Assembly: GCF_007827555.1 (NCBI RefSeq)
Contig: NZ_VISS01000019.1
Span: 16,860 to 80,859 of the forward strand
Direction of reading: 5' to 3'
DNA from: Aeribacillus composti
GTDB taxonomy: Bacteria; Bacillota; Bacilli; Bacillales; Aeribacillaceae
DNA: 64,000 bases
This document shows, piece by piece, positions 1 through 9,068 of this stretch. How positions within the stretch are numbered: the first letter of the stretch is position 1; the number at the start of each line of letters is the position of its first letter. Position numbers and translations under genes: made by a program. The notes below the pieces were generated by a model. It was not told the DNA's origin. It saw only the letters and a program-made list of their open reading frames with translations, and ran no database searches.

Positions 1-597
1 CATGATCATGGCAAGGGTTGGGGTCTGCACGCGCCCTGCCGAAAGCGGGTCATTATATTTCGTCGTCAAAGCTCTTGTCACATTTAAGCCGATGAGCCAA
101 TCTGCCTCAGCCCGGCAAACAGCAGACTGATATAATGCTTCAAATTGTTTCCCAGGTTTTAGATGCTTGAAGCCGTCACGAATGGCTTTATCGGTCTGAG
201 ATGAAATCCATAGGCGCAAAATCGGCTTTTTCCAGTTCAGCTTTTTTAAAATCCATCTTGCAACGAGTTCGCCTTCACGTCCGGCATCTGTTGCGATAAT
301 GCAATCTTTAATGTCCGTTCGTTTCGCCAACAGTTCTATGCCTTTATAATGTCGGCTCGTTTGTCTAATTACTTTTAACCCCATTTTTTCCGGGATTATT
401 GGCAAATCTTCCAGCCGCCATGTTTTATATTTTGGATCGTAATGTTCCGGCATCTTCAATTCAATTAAATGACCGAGCGCCCACGTTACGATATACTTGC
501 TTCCTTCAAAGTGAAATTTATGCTCTTTTTTGCAGCCAAGCACACGGGCTATCTCACGTGCAACGCTCGGCTTTTCAGCTAAAACGAGAGATTTCAT
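1..597 (-). CDS. topB: DNA topoisomerase III, N-terminal part (cut by window edge)
   Basis: Type IA topoisomerase that relaxes and decatenates DNA through a transient 5'-phosphotyrosine break. The 199 visible codons begin MKSLVLAEKPSVAREIARVL, the start of the Toprim domain, and include the acidic ATDAGREGEL motif that binds magnesium and the SAGRVQTPTLA motif typical of the family. The active-site tyrosine lies beyond the window edge. The ATG is preceded by AAAGGAGC at a normal distance. The frame is open to base 1, so the gene is partial only because of the window. Topoisomerase I shares the fold, but the N-terminal sequence is TopB-like. Confidence 0.95.
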   Translation of the reverse strand, partial: MKSLVLAEKPSVAREIARVLGCKKEHKFHFEGSKYIVTWALGHLIELKMPEHYDPKYKTWRLEDLPIIPEKMGLKVIRQTSRHYKGIELLAKRTDIKDCIIATDAGREGELVARWILKKLNWKKPILRLWISSQTDKAIRDGFKHLKPGKQFEALYQSAVCRAEADWLIGLNVTRALTTKYNDPLSAGRVQTPTLAMIM

Positions 598-1249
598 ATA
601 ATGCTCCTTTCTTTCAATCAACAACGTTTTAAGTATAACGGAAAGGAGGGAGGTTTGCATTAGTTGAATGAAAAAGCATAATATGTTTCAGTTTTATATC
701 TCTTAAGGCAATGAATTCTTGTAAAGGTTGTACTATGGGATGATTGACTGTTCACATACAGAGGATGCATGTTCAAATTTAGTTCTTTCGTATTACCTCA
801 AGAAATCAATCACACTCAATTTAGGAACATGTTCGTTTCTTAAAATCAGCAGAGACAAGGGGAAAGCTGGCAATTTTGAAAATTAACAAAAATAAAAGAC
901 GAAATATTTTAAAATCTGTTACAATATAGGTAAAAAGGGGTGGATTTGTGGAAGCTTGGCGATTTTTATAAAAAAAGGTATATATGGTTTCCGCCGCTCA
1001 CTAACGCTTTTTCCTGACCCTGTAGCCCACGCAATCTGTGATAGGGAACTTCCGGCAAGATACTTTATGTTAACTTGAGAGGATATATTATCATACATAC
1101 CTATTGAGCAGAATAATTTCTTGATCGCAAGGGGAAAAATACCTTTGGGATAACAAACCGCTAGTAACATCTAATCTAGTTAGACCCGCCATGGCCTTCA
1201 TTTGAAACCGAAGGCAGCTTACGAACAAATATATTTAGGAGGTATGATG
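598..1249. other. Intergenic region, no supported gene
   Basis: Spacer between the divergent topB and alcohol dehydrogenase genes. It is AT-rich. Open frames on either strand lack a good ribosome site or a recognisable product. A TACAAT hexamer near 920 could be a -10 element, but no convincing -35 sequence pairs with it. Confidence 0.5.
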
Positions 1250-2290
1250 ATGAAAGCACTTATATTCCGTGGACCAGGCAAGATCGAGTGGGGAGAGAAG
1301 GACAAGCCTACGATTCAGGAACCAACAGATGCCATCGTAAGAATCACCAAAACGACAATCTGTGGAACAGATTTACATATTTTGGGTGGAGATGTACCGG
1401 CTGTAACTGACGGACGGACATTGGGACACGAAGGTGTTGGTATAGTAGAAGAAGTCGGCTCAAGTGTCAACAATTTCAAACCTGGAGACAGAGTGCTGAT
1501 TTCTTGTGTGACTTCCTGTGGAAGCTGCGATTATTGTAAAAAAGCGATGTACGCACACTGTGAAAAAGGAGGTTGGATTTTAGGGCATTTGATCGACGGT
1601 ACCCAAGCAGAGTACGTTCGGATTCCATATGCGGATACAAGCATGTATCATATCCCTGAGGGAGTCGATGAAGAAGCGCTTGTTATGTTGAGTGACATTT
1701 TTCCGACAAGTCTCGAAATCGGGGTAATCAACGGCGAAGTTCAACCAGGGGATGTAATAGCAATTGTCGGGGCCGGACCGGTCGGGATGGCAGCACTGTT
1801 GACAGCACAGCTTTATTCACCAGCGGAAATCATTATGATCGACCTTGACGATAATCGTCTGGAGCTGTCCAAAAAGTTCGGTGCCACTAAGACAGTGAAC
1901 AGCTCAAAGACAAATGCGGTTGAGCAAGTGCTTGAACTAACGGACGGAAAAGGTGTTGACGTAGCGATTGAAGCGGTCGGATTCCCGGTGACCTTCGACA
2001 TCTGCCAGCAAATCCTAAAGCCGGGCGGGCGGTTGGCCAACGTTGGTGTTCATGGTAAGCCTGTCGAATTGCACTTAGAACAATTGTGGATTCGCAACGT
2101 CAAAATCACAACTGGACTTGTAAGCACAAGTACGACACCGATGCTGCTTAAGACGGTGCAGTCAGGAAAAATTAAACCGGAACAGTTAGTCACTCATCGT
2201 TTTTCGCTGGACCAGATTTTGCAGGCATACGAAGTATTTCGCAATGCGGCTAAAGAAAAAGCGATGAAAGTCATTTTATCCAATGATTAA
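1250..2290 (+). CDS. Zinc-dependent alcohol dehydrogenase (medium-chain family)
   Basis: NAD(P)-dependent oxidation of an alcohol or reduction of an aldehyde or ketone, in the cytoplasm. The 346 residues show the catalytic zinc ligands Cys38 (TICGTDLH) and His60-Glu61 (GHEG), and a structural zinc lobe Cys90, Cys93, Cys96, Cys104 (C-x2-C-x2-C-x7-C). The Rossmann motif GAGPVG follows in the middle of the chain. Length is normal for the family. Three ATG codons lie in tandem at 1244, 1247 and 1250. AGGAGG at 1237-1242 is best spaced for 1250. The closest remembered relatives are secondary-alcohol or class III-like dehydrogenases; substrate unknown. Stands alone. Confidence 0.93.
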   Translation: MKALIFRGPGKIEWGEKDKPTIQEPTDAIVRITKTTICGTDLHILGGDVPAVTDGRTLGHEGVGIVEEVGSSVNNFKPGDRVLISCVTSCGSCDYCKKAMYAHCEKGGWILGHLIDGTQAEYVRIPYADTSMYHIPEGVDEEALVMLSDIFPTSLEIGVINGEVQPGDVIAIVGAGPVGMAALLTAQLYSPAEIIMIDLDDNRLELSKKFGATKTVNSSKTNAVEQVLELTDGKGVDVAIEAVGFPVTFDICQQILKPGGRLANVGVHGKPVELHLEQLWIRNVKITTGLVSTSTTPMLLKTVQSGKIKPEQLVTHRFSLDQILQAYEVFRNAAKEKAMKVILSND

Positions 2291-2349
2291 CCGTTAAAAA
2301 ACTTGATGTAAGTGAAGCATTGTTCTTAAAAAGTAAACCATTTTATTGT

Positions 2350-2377
2350 AACCCCGTCCTAAACTTAGAACGGGGTT
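2350..2377 (+). terminator. Hairpin after alcohol dehydrogenase
   Basis: Inverted repeat AACCCCGT / ACGGGGTT with a 12-base loop, 60 bases after the stop codon. No strong T-run follows, so termination is plausible rather than certain. Confidence 0.5.
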
Positions 2378-2966
2378 ATGTGTGTTGGATGGATGCTTAA
2401 ATTTATTAGAAAAAAGAAAGCTTCATTATTGGATTGCGAGAAACACCATTATGGAGCGGAAAAAGATTAACCTATCTGTTCGTTTTTCATATAAACTGTA
2501 AAATTTAAGAAAGCAAAAACGTGCCAGCTGCTGTATGTTTACAAGACTTGAAAATAAATTCAGCGTTTTTTATTCGAAAGCTAAGTCAACGATTCGGCGG
2601 GGAAGAGAAGCTATTTCACGGAGTTCGTTCATTTTGAAAAGGCTTTTTTCAACTTCTGCTTCTTTTTTTATAGCATTGCCGTCATTTTGTTATGAGTGTT
2701 TGTGATCTGCGCGCTTTGTGAATCTTCATGGAACATAGAATAAATCATAATAGTCTAGAGTCTGATATTGATTTCAAGATTATCATCTGTCTGGGAGGCT
2801 CGTTTTTACTATTGGTTTTAAACACTCAAGACTTTTCAGTCCCGAATGCTTTCACTTGATTAATGAAAAGATTAGGTTAATAATTGAGGTGCAAAACTTG
2901 CATTTCATTATTTTCTGTTTATTCTGTCATTCATAAGCTTTTTGATTCAATTGAAGGGGGAATGTT
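2378..2966. other. Intergenic region, nothing recognised
   Basis: About 590 AT-rich bases between the hairpin after the dehydrogenase and the reductase gene. No open frame with a ribosome site and no clear dyad was seen. The end carries GAAGGGGGA, the ribosome site of the next gene. Confidence 0.5.
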
Positions 2967-3875
2967 ATGAAAATCGCTGTTGCTGGAGCTGGCGCGGTCG
3001 GCGGCTATTTTGGAGCTTTATTAAAGAATGCCGGACATGATGTTGTTTTCCTTGCAAGGGGCAAGCATTTAGAGGCAATGAAAAAATCAGGTTTAGTGGT
3101 TAAAACGAATGATCAACTCCTCACAATAGACGGTGTTTTTACAGATAAAATAGAGGATTTTGCTGATTGTGAGCTGATACTGTTTTGTGTGAAATCAACC
3201 GACACGGAAAGTACAGCAGAACAGATTGCCTCTTTGCGGAATGATCGCGCAGTTGTTTTGACGCTGCAAAATGGAGTCGACAATGAAGAAAAGCTCGCTC
3301 AAATTTTAGGTGGAAAAAGGCTCTTGTCAGCTGCAACCTATCTGTCGTCACATGTGGAAGAGCCTGGGGTCATAAAGCATAGCGGAAGAGCAAAACTAGT
3401 AATCGGTGCTCTGGATGAATCACTCATTTCGTTCCGCGATAAAGTGGCAGATCTTTTTCGTCAAGCTGAAATTTTTGTAAAAACAACAGATGATATCATG
3501 CTGGATAAGTGGAAAAAGCTGTTGTGGAATGCAACCTTCAATCCGCTTGCTGCTTTATCCAAAGCGACTGTCGGTGAAATTATGGAGCATAAAGAATTGA
3601 GGAAAACAGCTGAAAATGCTTGCCGAGAAGTGATGCGAGTAGCCAATAAAATCGGGATTCCATTAGATGAAGAAATGTTTCATCGCACTTTTGCCAATTC
3701 AGGAGCAGCTCTGAAGCATAAGCCGTCCATGCTGCAAGATCGATTGAAAGGAAAAAGGATGGAAATCGAATCATTGTGCGGTTTTATCGTGAAAAAGGGG
3801 CGGCAGATTGGTGTTGAAACGCCTGTTCTTCAAACGTTGTACAGCAATTTGCTTTTTCTTGAAACACATCGATGA
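2967..3875 (+). CDS. 2-dehydropantoate 2-reductase family protein
   Basis: NADPH-dependent reduction of ketopantoate to pantoate in coenzyme A synthesis, or a related 2-oxoacid reduction. The 302 residues start with the Rossmann motif GAGAVGGYFG at residues 7-16. The family pattern WKKLLWNATFNPLAAL, carrying the catalytic lysine region, lies near residue 185. A helical C-terminal domain completes the usual length. GAAGGGGGA precedes the ATG. Bacilli commonly carry several PanE/ApbA paralogues and no pantothenate gene lies nearby, so true PanE activity is not shown. Confidence 0.9.
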   Translation: MKIAVAGAGAVGGYFGALLKNAGHDVVFLARGKHLEAMKKSGLVVKTNDQLLTIDGVFTDKIEDFADCELILFCVKSTDTESTAEQIASLRNDRAVVLTLQNGVDNEEKLAQILGGKRLLSAATYLSSHVEEPGVIKHSGRAKLVIGALDESLISFRDKVADLFRQAEIFVKTTDDIMLDKWKKLLWNATFNPLAALSKATVGEIMEHKELRKTAENACREVMRVANKIGIPLDEEMFHRTFANSGAALKHKPSMLQDRLKGKRMEIESLCGFIVKKGRQIGVETPVLQTLYSNLLFLETHR

Positions 3876-3984
3876 TCCGATGGACAATTCCTATACACAT
3901 GTAGGATTCAATTCCATTCATACATAAATATCGATCGATTGATAAAAACAGAAAAATAAGACATAAAAGAAAGGACGATTTAGC

Positions 3985-4395
3985 ATGAAAACCATTCCAG
4001 ATACAGAAATTTATGTAAGGTATTGCGAAACGGATGCGTCAGGCCATGTTAACAATACAAGCTATTATTTGTATATGGAGGAAGCTCGGACTAAATTTTT
4101 ACAACACATGTCAAAACAAGTAGGGAACCAAGACTGGAAATTTATTTTAGCATCCACAAAATGCGATTACCTTGCCCAAGCGTATGCCCATGATACATTA
4201 ACGGTAACTTCAAAAATTACGCGGATTGGAACGAAAAGCTTTTCGATGGAGCATGAAATAAAAAATGCAGAAACGGGGAAATTGATCGCAAAAGGGGAAG
4301 GAGTTATCGTTCATTACAATTTTAAGTTGCAGCGTTCTGAGCCTTTAACTCCTGAAATGCGTTCGATCCTTGAACAATACTTAGTAGCTGTTTAA
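3985..4395 (+). CDS. Hot-dog fold acyl-CoA thioesterase (4HBT family)
   Basis: Predicted hydrolysis of an acyl-CoA thioester. The 136 residues form one hot-dog domain. Residues 13-24 carry the 4HBT signature with the candidate catalytic Asp17 in D-x-x-G-H-x-N, followed by the long helix SYYLYMEEAR. GAAAGGA lies before the ATG. The gene is 110 bases after the reductase and could be read with it. Substrate unknown. It faces a minus-strand lipoprotein gene, and the two share a terminator. Confidence 0.88.
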   Translation: MKTIPDTEIYVRYCETDASGHVNNTSYYLYMEEARTKFLQHMSKQVGNQDWKFILASTKCDYLAQAYAHDTLTVTSKITRIGTKSFSMEHEIKNAETGKLIAKGEGVIVHYNFKLQRSEPLTPEMRSILEQYLVAV

Positions 4396-4462
4396 TGAGC
4401 AAGGCAATTTTGTAAGCCTTATCAGTTGAATTAATATCATTCTGATTAAATAGCTAAAGAAA

Positions 4463-4497
4463 AAGGATTTTCCGAATGTATCCACCGGAAAATCCTT
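4463..4497 (-). terminator. Terminator shared by thioesterase and lipoprotein genes
   Basis: A perfect 12-bp stem AAGGATTTTCCG / CGGAAAATCCTT with an 11-base loop lies between two convergent genes. Read on the minus strand it is followed by TTTCTTT, so it best serves the lipoprotein gene. It may work for both strands. Confidence 0.85.
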
Positions 4498-4505
4498 AAA
4501 ATTTG

Positions 4506-5393
4506 TTATTCAAACGCATCACGCACAACTTTTTTGACCGGGTCGACTGCATACCAGCCCCATGTAGATGTATGTCCCTCTTTTGTCTCCGGATCACTGA
4601 TCACGATTTCATAAACGTGAATAATATATTCGCCTTTTTCATTATCATGATCATATTCAACGTAAACGTTAGAAGTATTTTCAATTTTTAAATACTCCCG
4701 AACTAGCTGTTCAGCTTCAGTATGGCTTATAGGACGGCTTTTCTTTGATTCCTCAGCCTTTTTTTGCTCTTCCTTTCTCTTTTTTGCTTCTGCTTCAGCT
4801 TTTTGCCGCTCTTCTTGAAGTTTTTTCTCCTGCTCCTGCAAGTATTGATTTTTCGCCGCAGCTGCTTGATTCATGAATTGTTCTGCATTTTTGGTAACGC
4901 TGACGATCTTCTCATTATTTGATGTTGTTTCAGCAATTTTCTTAAATATGGCGAATGCTTCGTCAAACTTGTTTTCTTCCAACAATGCTTTCCCTGACTC
5001 AAGTTCAGATTCCATTTCTTTTAAAGCGGCGCTCGTTTTTTCCGCCTCTTCGATTATTTTTTCAGCTTTCGGTTTGAGAATATCAAGAACCTTGGAGGTT
5101 TCATTTGAATTTTTGATTTTTTCTGCCAATGATATGGCGGTTTCAAATTCTCCTTTTTCAAGGGCAGCAACGCTGTCTTTAATTTGTTTTGACAAATCTA
5201 GCGCCAATTGAACTTCTTCAGTGTTTTTTTCATGAAGAGCTTTGTTAAAAAACGAGATGGCGTCGCTGTATTGTTCTTTTTTTAGCGCTTCAATACCAGA
5301 TTCCATGTTGGATTTATATTCTTTTGATGTACATCCGAACAGAAACATCATGGCAAAAATCAAAATGTAGAAAAATAAGTTCCGCTGTTTCAA
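4506..5393 (-). CDS. Lipoprotein with helical repeat and coiled-coil region
   Basis: A 295-residue exported lipoprotein. Residues 5-20 are hydrophobic and end in the lipobox LFGC (Cys21). Residues 28-60 read like TPR helices (YSDAISFFNKAL). Residues 60-225 are rich in Glu, Lys and Ala and look coiled-coil, with a very charged EEQKKAEESKK stretch. The last 75 residues form a compact domain resembling Bacillus surface-lipoprotein tails. Start is TTG with AAGGCGG upstream. Function unknown; likely anchored on the outer face of the membrane. Confidence 0.85.
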   Translation of the reverse strand: MKQRNLFFYILIFAMMFLFGCTSKEYKSNMESGIEALKKEQYSDAISFFNKALHEKNTEEVQLALDLSKQIKDSVAALEKGEFETAISLAEKIKNSNETSKVLDILKPKAEKIIEEAEKTSAALKEMESELESGKALLEENKFDEAFAIFKKIAETTSNNEKIVSVTKNAEQFMNQAAAAKNQYLQEQEKKLQEERQKAEAEAKKRKEEQKKAEESKKSRPISHTEAEQLVREYLKIENTSNVYVEYDHDNEKGEYIIHVYEIVISDPETKEGHTSTWGWYAVDPVKKVVRDAFE

Positions 5394-5560
5394 GTTTTTA
5401 CCGCCTTTTCTAATATTATTGATTTCATGTAAATTATATCCCTCAAAATACGGCTCTTACAAGAAAAAATTTTATTCAAAACGTTACTAAGAAGTGTAAT
5501 AGGCAAAGCGTTTAAAAGGAATGATATAAAAAGATTGAAATTCAGAAAGGAGAGATGAAC

Positions 5561-6160
5561 GTGTCAAATGACTTTTATTCAGCAGTCAAACATCGACGCA
5601 CTTATTACGGAATCAGTAAAGAATCAACTGTTTCTGATGAGCGTATTCAAGAAGTGATCAGCCACGCAGTTCTATATACACCATCCGCTTTTAATTCCCA
5701 AAGCGCCCGAGTCGTTCTTTTGCTTGGCGAGCATCATAACAAATTGTGGGATATAACGAAAGAAACGTTGCGAAAAATTGTTCCAGCGGATCAATTTGCT
5801 TCAACAGATGAAAAAATAAATTCATTCCGAAATGGATACGGTACTGTATTGTTCTTTGAGGATGACCGCGTTGTTCAAGGGTTGCAGGAACAATTCCCAT
5901 TATATGCGGACAATTTCCCGATTTGGTCACAACAGTCTTCTGGAATGCTGCAATTTGTGATTTGGACTTCGTTGGAAATTGAAGGATTGGGCGCCTCGCT
6001 GCAGCACTATAATCCGCTCATCGATGATGAAGTGAAGCAAGAATGGAATATACCAAATGAATGGAAACTAATTGCTCAAATGCCTTTCGGAAAACCGACA
6101 GCTGAGCCCGGTGATAAAGAAAAAAAACCAATAGAAGAGCGATTGAAAATATTTAAATAA
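5561..6160 (+). CDS. Nitroreductase family protein (Frm2/Hbn1-like)
   Basis: FMN-dependent reduction of nitro compounds or quinones is expected from the fold. The 199 residues begin SNDFYSAVKHRRTYYGIS, with the N-terminal R-R-T/S phosphate-binding motif typical of nitroreductases. The stretch TPSAFNSQSARVVLL matches the flavin-site region of the yeast Frm2/Hbn1-like subgroup. Start chosen at GTG 5561, eight bases from AAAGGAG; ATG 5555 is only two bases away from it. Monocistronic, ending in its own terminator. Substrate unknown. Confidence 0.9.
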   Translation: MSNDFYSAVKHRRTYYGISKESTVSDERIQEVISHAVLYTPSAFNSQSARVVLLLGEHHNKLWDITKETLRKIVPADQFASTDEKINSFRNGYGTVLFFEDDRVVQGLQEQFPLYADNFPIWSQQSSGMLQFVIWTSLEIEGLGASLQHYNPLIDDEVKQEWNIPNEWKLIAQMPFGKPTAEPGDKEKKPIEERLKIFK

Positions 6161-6186
6161 GATGCTTTTGTTTTCAAATTGTTGTC

Positions 6187-6222
6187 ACCCCTTTTCAAAA
6201 AGTAAAGCTGAAAAGGGGTTTT
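6187..6222 (+). terminator. Terminator after nitroreductase
   Basis: Stem ACCCCTTTTCA / TGAAAAGGGGT followed by a short T-run, 26 bases after the stop codon. Confidence 0.9.
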
Positions 6223-6594
6223 GCATTTGAAACAATTCAAACCGAAAGAGAAAAAACGGCTGTTCTTTTTTTATATTGGAAGGAGTGATATTTTTTCTTT
6301 AACACTTATGATGTAAAAATTTTTTCAAACGTTTCCTTCTTAATTATCAAAAAAGAAAATAAAGGTGAGCGAAACAATTGCTTTTTTCTTCATCTTCCTT
6401 CACTATGGTAATGTACGCTAATATAAATATAAAGACAACAATTGCTTCATTTATGGAAAACGCTCTTCAAGTTTCATCCCCATCAAGTGTATATTCTTCC
6501 TATTTACAAAGAAAAAATATTACAATAACATGTATTAAGCAGTCTATTTGTATCGCTAAATAATATAGAAAAATTGTTAGAAAGAAGGATTTAT
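6223..6594. other. Intergenic region before efflux pump
   Basis: AT-rich leader of about 370 bases. A 61-codon open frame here has odd composition and no homology I recognise, so it is not called. The end holds AGAAGG, the ribosome site of the pump gene. Confidence 0.45.
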
Positions 6595-8040
6595 ATGGGA
6601 GAAGAACGAGACCTGGCACAGGAAACCTTTAATAAAGTGCCGCTCATGATTGTGTTAATGTCCGGTGCTTTTGTTGCCATTTTAAACCAAACGTTGCTTG
6701 GAACTGCTTTGCCGCATTTAATGATGGATTTCAAAGTTGATGCCAATACAGTTCAATGGCTGCAATCGATTTTTATGCTTGTTAATGGGATTATGATACC
6801 GATCACCGCGTTTTTGATTGGTCGTTTTACGACAAGAGGACTGTTTCTTACAGCCATCGGAATTTTTGCTGTTGGAACTGCAATTTGTGCAATTGCTCCC
6901 AATTTTTCTGTTTTAATGGCAGGGAGAGTGGCGCAGGCTGCTGGTGCCGGAATTATCATGCCGCTGATGCAGACAATCTTGTTTTTAATTTTTCCCGTTG
7001 AAAAAAGAGGAACGGCAATGGGGATGTTTGGACTCGTTATTGCATTTGCGCCGGCAATTGGTCCGACTTTATCCGGTTACCTTGTAGAGCATTTTGCATG
7101 GAGAAGCTTGTTTTATGTGCTCTTACCTATTGTAGTCATTGATCTTATCTTAGCTTTTTTCATCCTAAAAAACGTTACGCGGCAAACTTACCCAAAAATC
7201 GATATTTTATCCATCATCCTTTCAACGTTAGGCTTCGGAGGTTTATTGTATGGATTCAGCGCAGCTGGAAGCAGCGGCTGGGGGAGCGGTCAAGTTATTT
7301 TATCGCTCTTCATCGGTTTGATCACTCTTACTTGGTTTATAATTAGACAGCTGCAATTGGATGAGCCGATCTTGGAATTCAAAGTATTTAAAAGCAAGAC
7401 ATTTTCGATCACAACTGTTTTAGGCATGATTGTGTTTCTGTCTATGATTGGCGGAGCAGTTATTTTGCCGATGTTTATGCAAAATATGCTGGGATTTTCA
7501 GCATTTGAGTCCGGACTGGTGCTCTTGCCAGGCGCACTTGTCCAAGGGGTGGCCAACCCGATAACAGGCAGATTATTTGATAAATTCGGTGCCAAATGGC
7601 TGGCGATTATTGGATTTTTTACCTTAACGATCACGACGTTTATGCTGTCACACCTCACCTTACATACAACGTTTACATATTTAGCGGCAGTAAATGCTTT
7701 CAGGATGGTCGGTGTTGCGATGGTCATGATGCCGGTGACAACCGCTGGTTTAAATCAACTGCCTACATATTTAATTTCACACGGAACTGCGATGAACAAC
7801 ACAATGCGGCAAGTAGCTGGTGCAGTTGGAACAGCTTTGCTTGTGACAGTCATGACAAATACAGCGTTGCCTGAAAAAGGTATTGAAGGAATGATACATG
7901 GAGTAAATATATCTTTTGTAGTGGCAGGTATATTCTCTGCGATCGCTCTCATCTTATCGTTTTTTATGAAAAATTCGCAAGCGGCAAAAGACGAAAGTCT
8001 AAAGGAAAAAGAAAACAAGCAAATTGTGAGCGAAAGCTAA
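6595..8040 (+). CDS. DHA2-family MFS multidrug efflux transporter
   Basis: Proton-driven drug exporter of the EmrB/QacA type in the cytoplasmic membrane. The 481 residues give about 14 hydrophobic segments, as expected for DHA2. Visible motifs are LNQTLLGTALPHLMMDF in TM1, the GRFTTRGLF loop between TM2 and TM3, and antiporter motif C as APAIGPTLSGYLVEHFAWRS in TM5. The ATG at 6595 has AGAAGG seven bases upstream; the upstream TTG lacks a site. No regulator lies beside it. Substrate unknown. Confidence 0.93.
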   Translation: MGEERDLAQETFNKVPLMIVLMSGAFVAILNQTLLGTALPHLMMDFKVDANTVQWLQSIFMLVNGIMIPITAFLIGRFTTRGLFLTAIGIFAVGTAICAIAPNFSVLMAGRVAQAAGAGIIMPLMQTILFLIFPVEKRGTAMGMFGLVIAFAPAIGPTLSGYLVEHFAWRSLFYVLLPIVVIDLILAFFILKNVTRQTYPKIDILSIILSTLGFGGLLYGFSAAGSSGWGSGQVILSLFIGLITLTWFIIRQLQLDEPILEFKVFKSKTFSITTVLGMIVFLSMIGGAVILPMFMQNMLGFSAFESGLVLLPGALVQGVANPITGRLFDKFGAKWLAIIGFFTLTITTFMLSHLTLHTTFTYLAAVNAFRMVGVAMVMMPVTTAGLNQLPTYLISHGTAMNNTMRQVAGAVGTALLVTVMTNTALPEKGIEGMIHGVNISFVVAGIFSAIALILSFFMKNSQAAKDESLKEKENKQIVSES

Positions 8041-8067
8041 TTTTTTTCTTGGCAATAGCTAAAAAAT

Positions 8068-8098
8068 AAAGCAGAAGCAGGGTAAGCCCTGCTGCTTT
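8068..8098 (-). terminator. Convergent terminator, efflux pump and spore-coat gene
   Basis: A hairpin built from AAAGCAG-AGCAGGG and CCCTGCT-GCTTT with one bulge and a TAAG loop. On the minus strand it is followed by TTTATTTTTT, ideal for the coat gene. On the plus strand it lies 28 bases after the pump stop. Confidence 0.85.
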
Positions 8099-8104
8099 AT
8101 CGTT

Positions 8105-8671
8105 TTATGTCTGCTGATTGTTCATTTGATTGCCAGCCGGTTGATAATGATTGATGATCGCTTGAGCAGTATTTTGCTGAAAGACCGGCACTTGATAATA
8201 ACCTTTTTGGTTCATATATTGCCAAACTTCATAAGCTTGCTCTGCGCAATTTTTCGCCCCTTGGAGCACGACATTTCTTAATTCCGGATCTGAGCATTCC
8301 AATGCAGCATGCATCCTTAATGCTGCTGACGCTTTTAAACATCCTAACATTCCTGACGCAACATCATGGTCGTTCATCTCGTTTATTGAGCTGTTGGGAG
8401 CTTCCGGTGTTCCGCCTGAGGTGCCAAAGGAAGGGCTTGCATTTTTCAATGGGCGGTAAGTGCTGAAATTTTGCTGACTGCTCTTGTTTCTTACTATTTG
8501 AACGATTGAATTGTATTCATTTGTCATAAAAATGATTTGATTTTGCAAAATGTTTTGCAGCTCTGGATCTTTGCAATGGGGCTGATAAAGTTGAAATTGG
8601 TTAATTCCATCAATTGTGTTTGTTAAAACTTCATGTACTTCCATTAATTCATGAGCACCTAATTGATTCAT
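8105..8671 (-). CDS. CotF-family spore coat protein
   Basis: Spore coat or forespore protein of the CotF/YhcQ family, 188 residues. The N-terminal helix LGAHELMEVHEVLTNTI and the second helical half NDHDVASGMLGCLKASAALR are family hallmarks, separated by a low-complexity Ser/Gly/Pro linker around residues 75-95. The C-terminus is Gln/Asn-rich. The ATG has TAGGAGGG upstream. A sigma-G-like promoter lies just upstream, consistent with forespore expression. It places the host among endospore formers. Confidence 0.9.
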   Translation of the reverse strand: MNQLGAHELMEVHEVLTNTIDGINQFQLYQPHCKDPELQNILQNQIIFMTNEYNSIVQIVRNKSSQQNFSTYRPLKNASPSFGTSGGTPEAPNSSINEMNDHDVASGMLGCLKASAALRMHAALECSDPELRNVVLQGAKNCAEQAYEVWQYMNQKGYYQVPVFQQNTAQAIINHYQPAGNQMNNQQT

Positions 8672-8708
8672 ACCTTCAATCCCTCCTAAGTAATTTTTTA
8701 ACAGTTAG

Positions 8709-8737
8709 TATTATGTTTGAAATTTTTCATTTTATAC
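8709..8737 (-). promoter_or_regulatory. Predicted sigma-G promoter of coat gene
   Basis: Reading the minus strand, GTATA, 17 bases, then CATAATA matches the forespore sigma-G consensus (GHATR, 17-18 bases, CATNHTA). It sits 38 bases upstream of the coat-protein start codon. Inferred from motif only. Confidence 0.6.
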
Positions 8738-8744
8738 AAAAAAC

Positions 8745-8767
8745 CCCTCAGTCTGCGATACTGAGGG
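8745..8767 (-). terminator. Terminator of 97-residue protein gene
   Basis: Perfect 8-bp stem CCCTCAGT / ACTGAGGG followed on the minus strand by GTTTTTTG. It lies just after the stop of the gene upstream and before the coat gene, so the two are separate units. Confidence 0.92.
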
Positions 8768-8774
8768 AAAACTT

Positions 8775-9068
8775 TTAAGAAATTATTTTTACACGCTCTT
8801 TTCCAGAAAAGCTTTTACATACTAGCATCTGACTAAATCTATTAGAATAATTTGTACGTGCTTGTATCGTTCCTTGTTCATCCATTGTGAGGATCCATCC
8901 TGCAGGCAATTCTCCTTCAAAATATTCAATGAAAGATTGAAGCTTTTCAGTCGATTCAGGGATCGTTACATACCCTTCCGTTAGTTGATACCATAAATCT
9001 CTGACAGAACGAAGGGCTTCTTTTAGTTTATATTCTTTTTCCAGTTGTTTGACACTTCGATAGATCAT
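8775..9068 (-). CDS. Small conserved-looking protein of unknown function
   Basis: 97 residues, no signal peptide or membrane segment. The first half is helical and charged (SVKQLEKEYKLKEALRSVRDLWYQL). The second half has a likely beta-hairpin, GWILTMDEQGTIQARTNYSNRF. AGGGAGTG lies nine bases before the ATG and a strong terminator follows the stop, which argues for a real gene. I do not recognise the family. Its position upstream of a spore-coat gene hints at, but does not show, a sporulation link. Confidence 0.7.
   Translation of the reverse strand: MIYRSVKQLEKEYKLKEALRSVRDLWYQLTEGYVTIPESTEKLQSFIEYFEGELPAGWILTMDEQGTIQARTNYSNRFSQMLVCKSFSGKERVKIIS

Noticed and set aside
919..1170. 83-codon minus-strand frame upstream of the alcohol dehydrogenase
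   Set aside because: No ribosome site and no family resemblance.
7290..7727. 145-codon minus-strand frame inside the efflux pump
   Set aside because: Antisense shadow of a hydrophobic coding region with no start signal.
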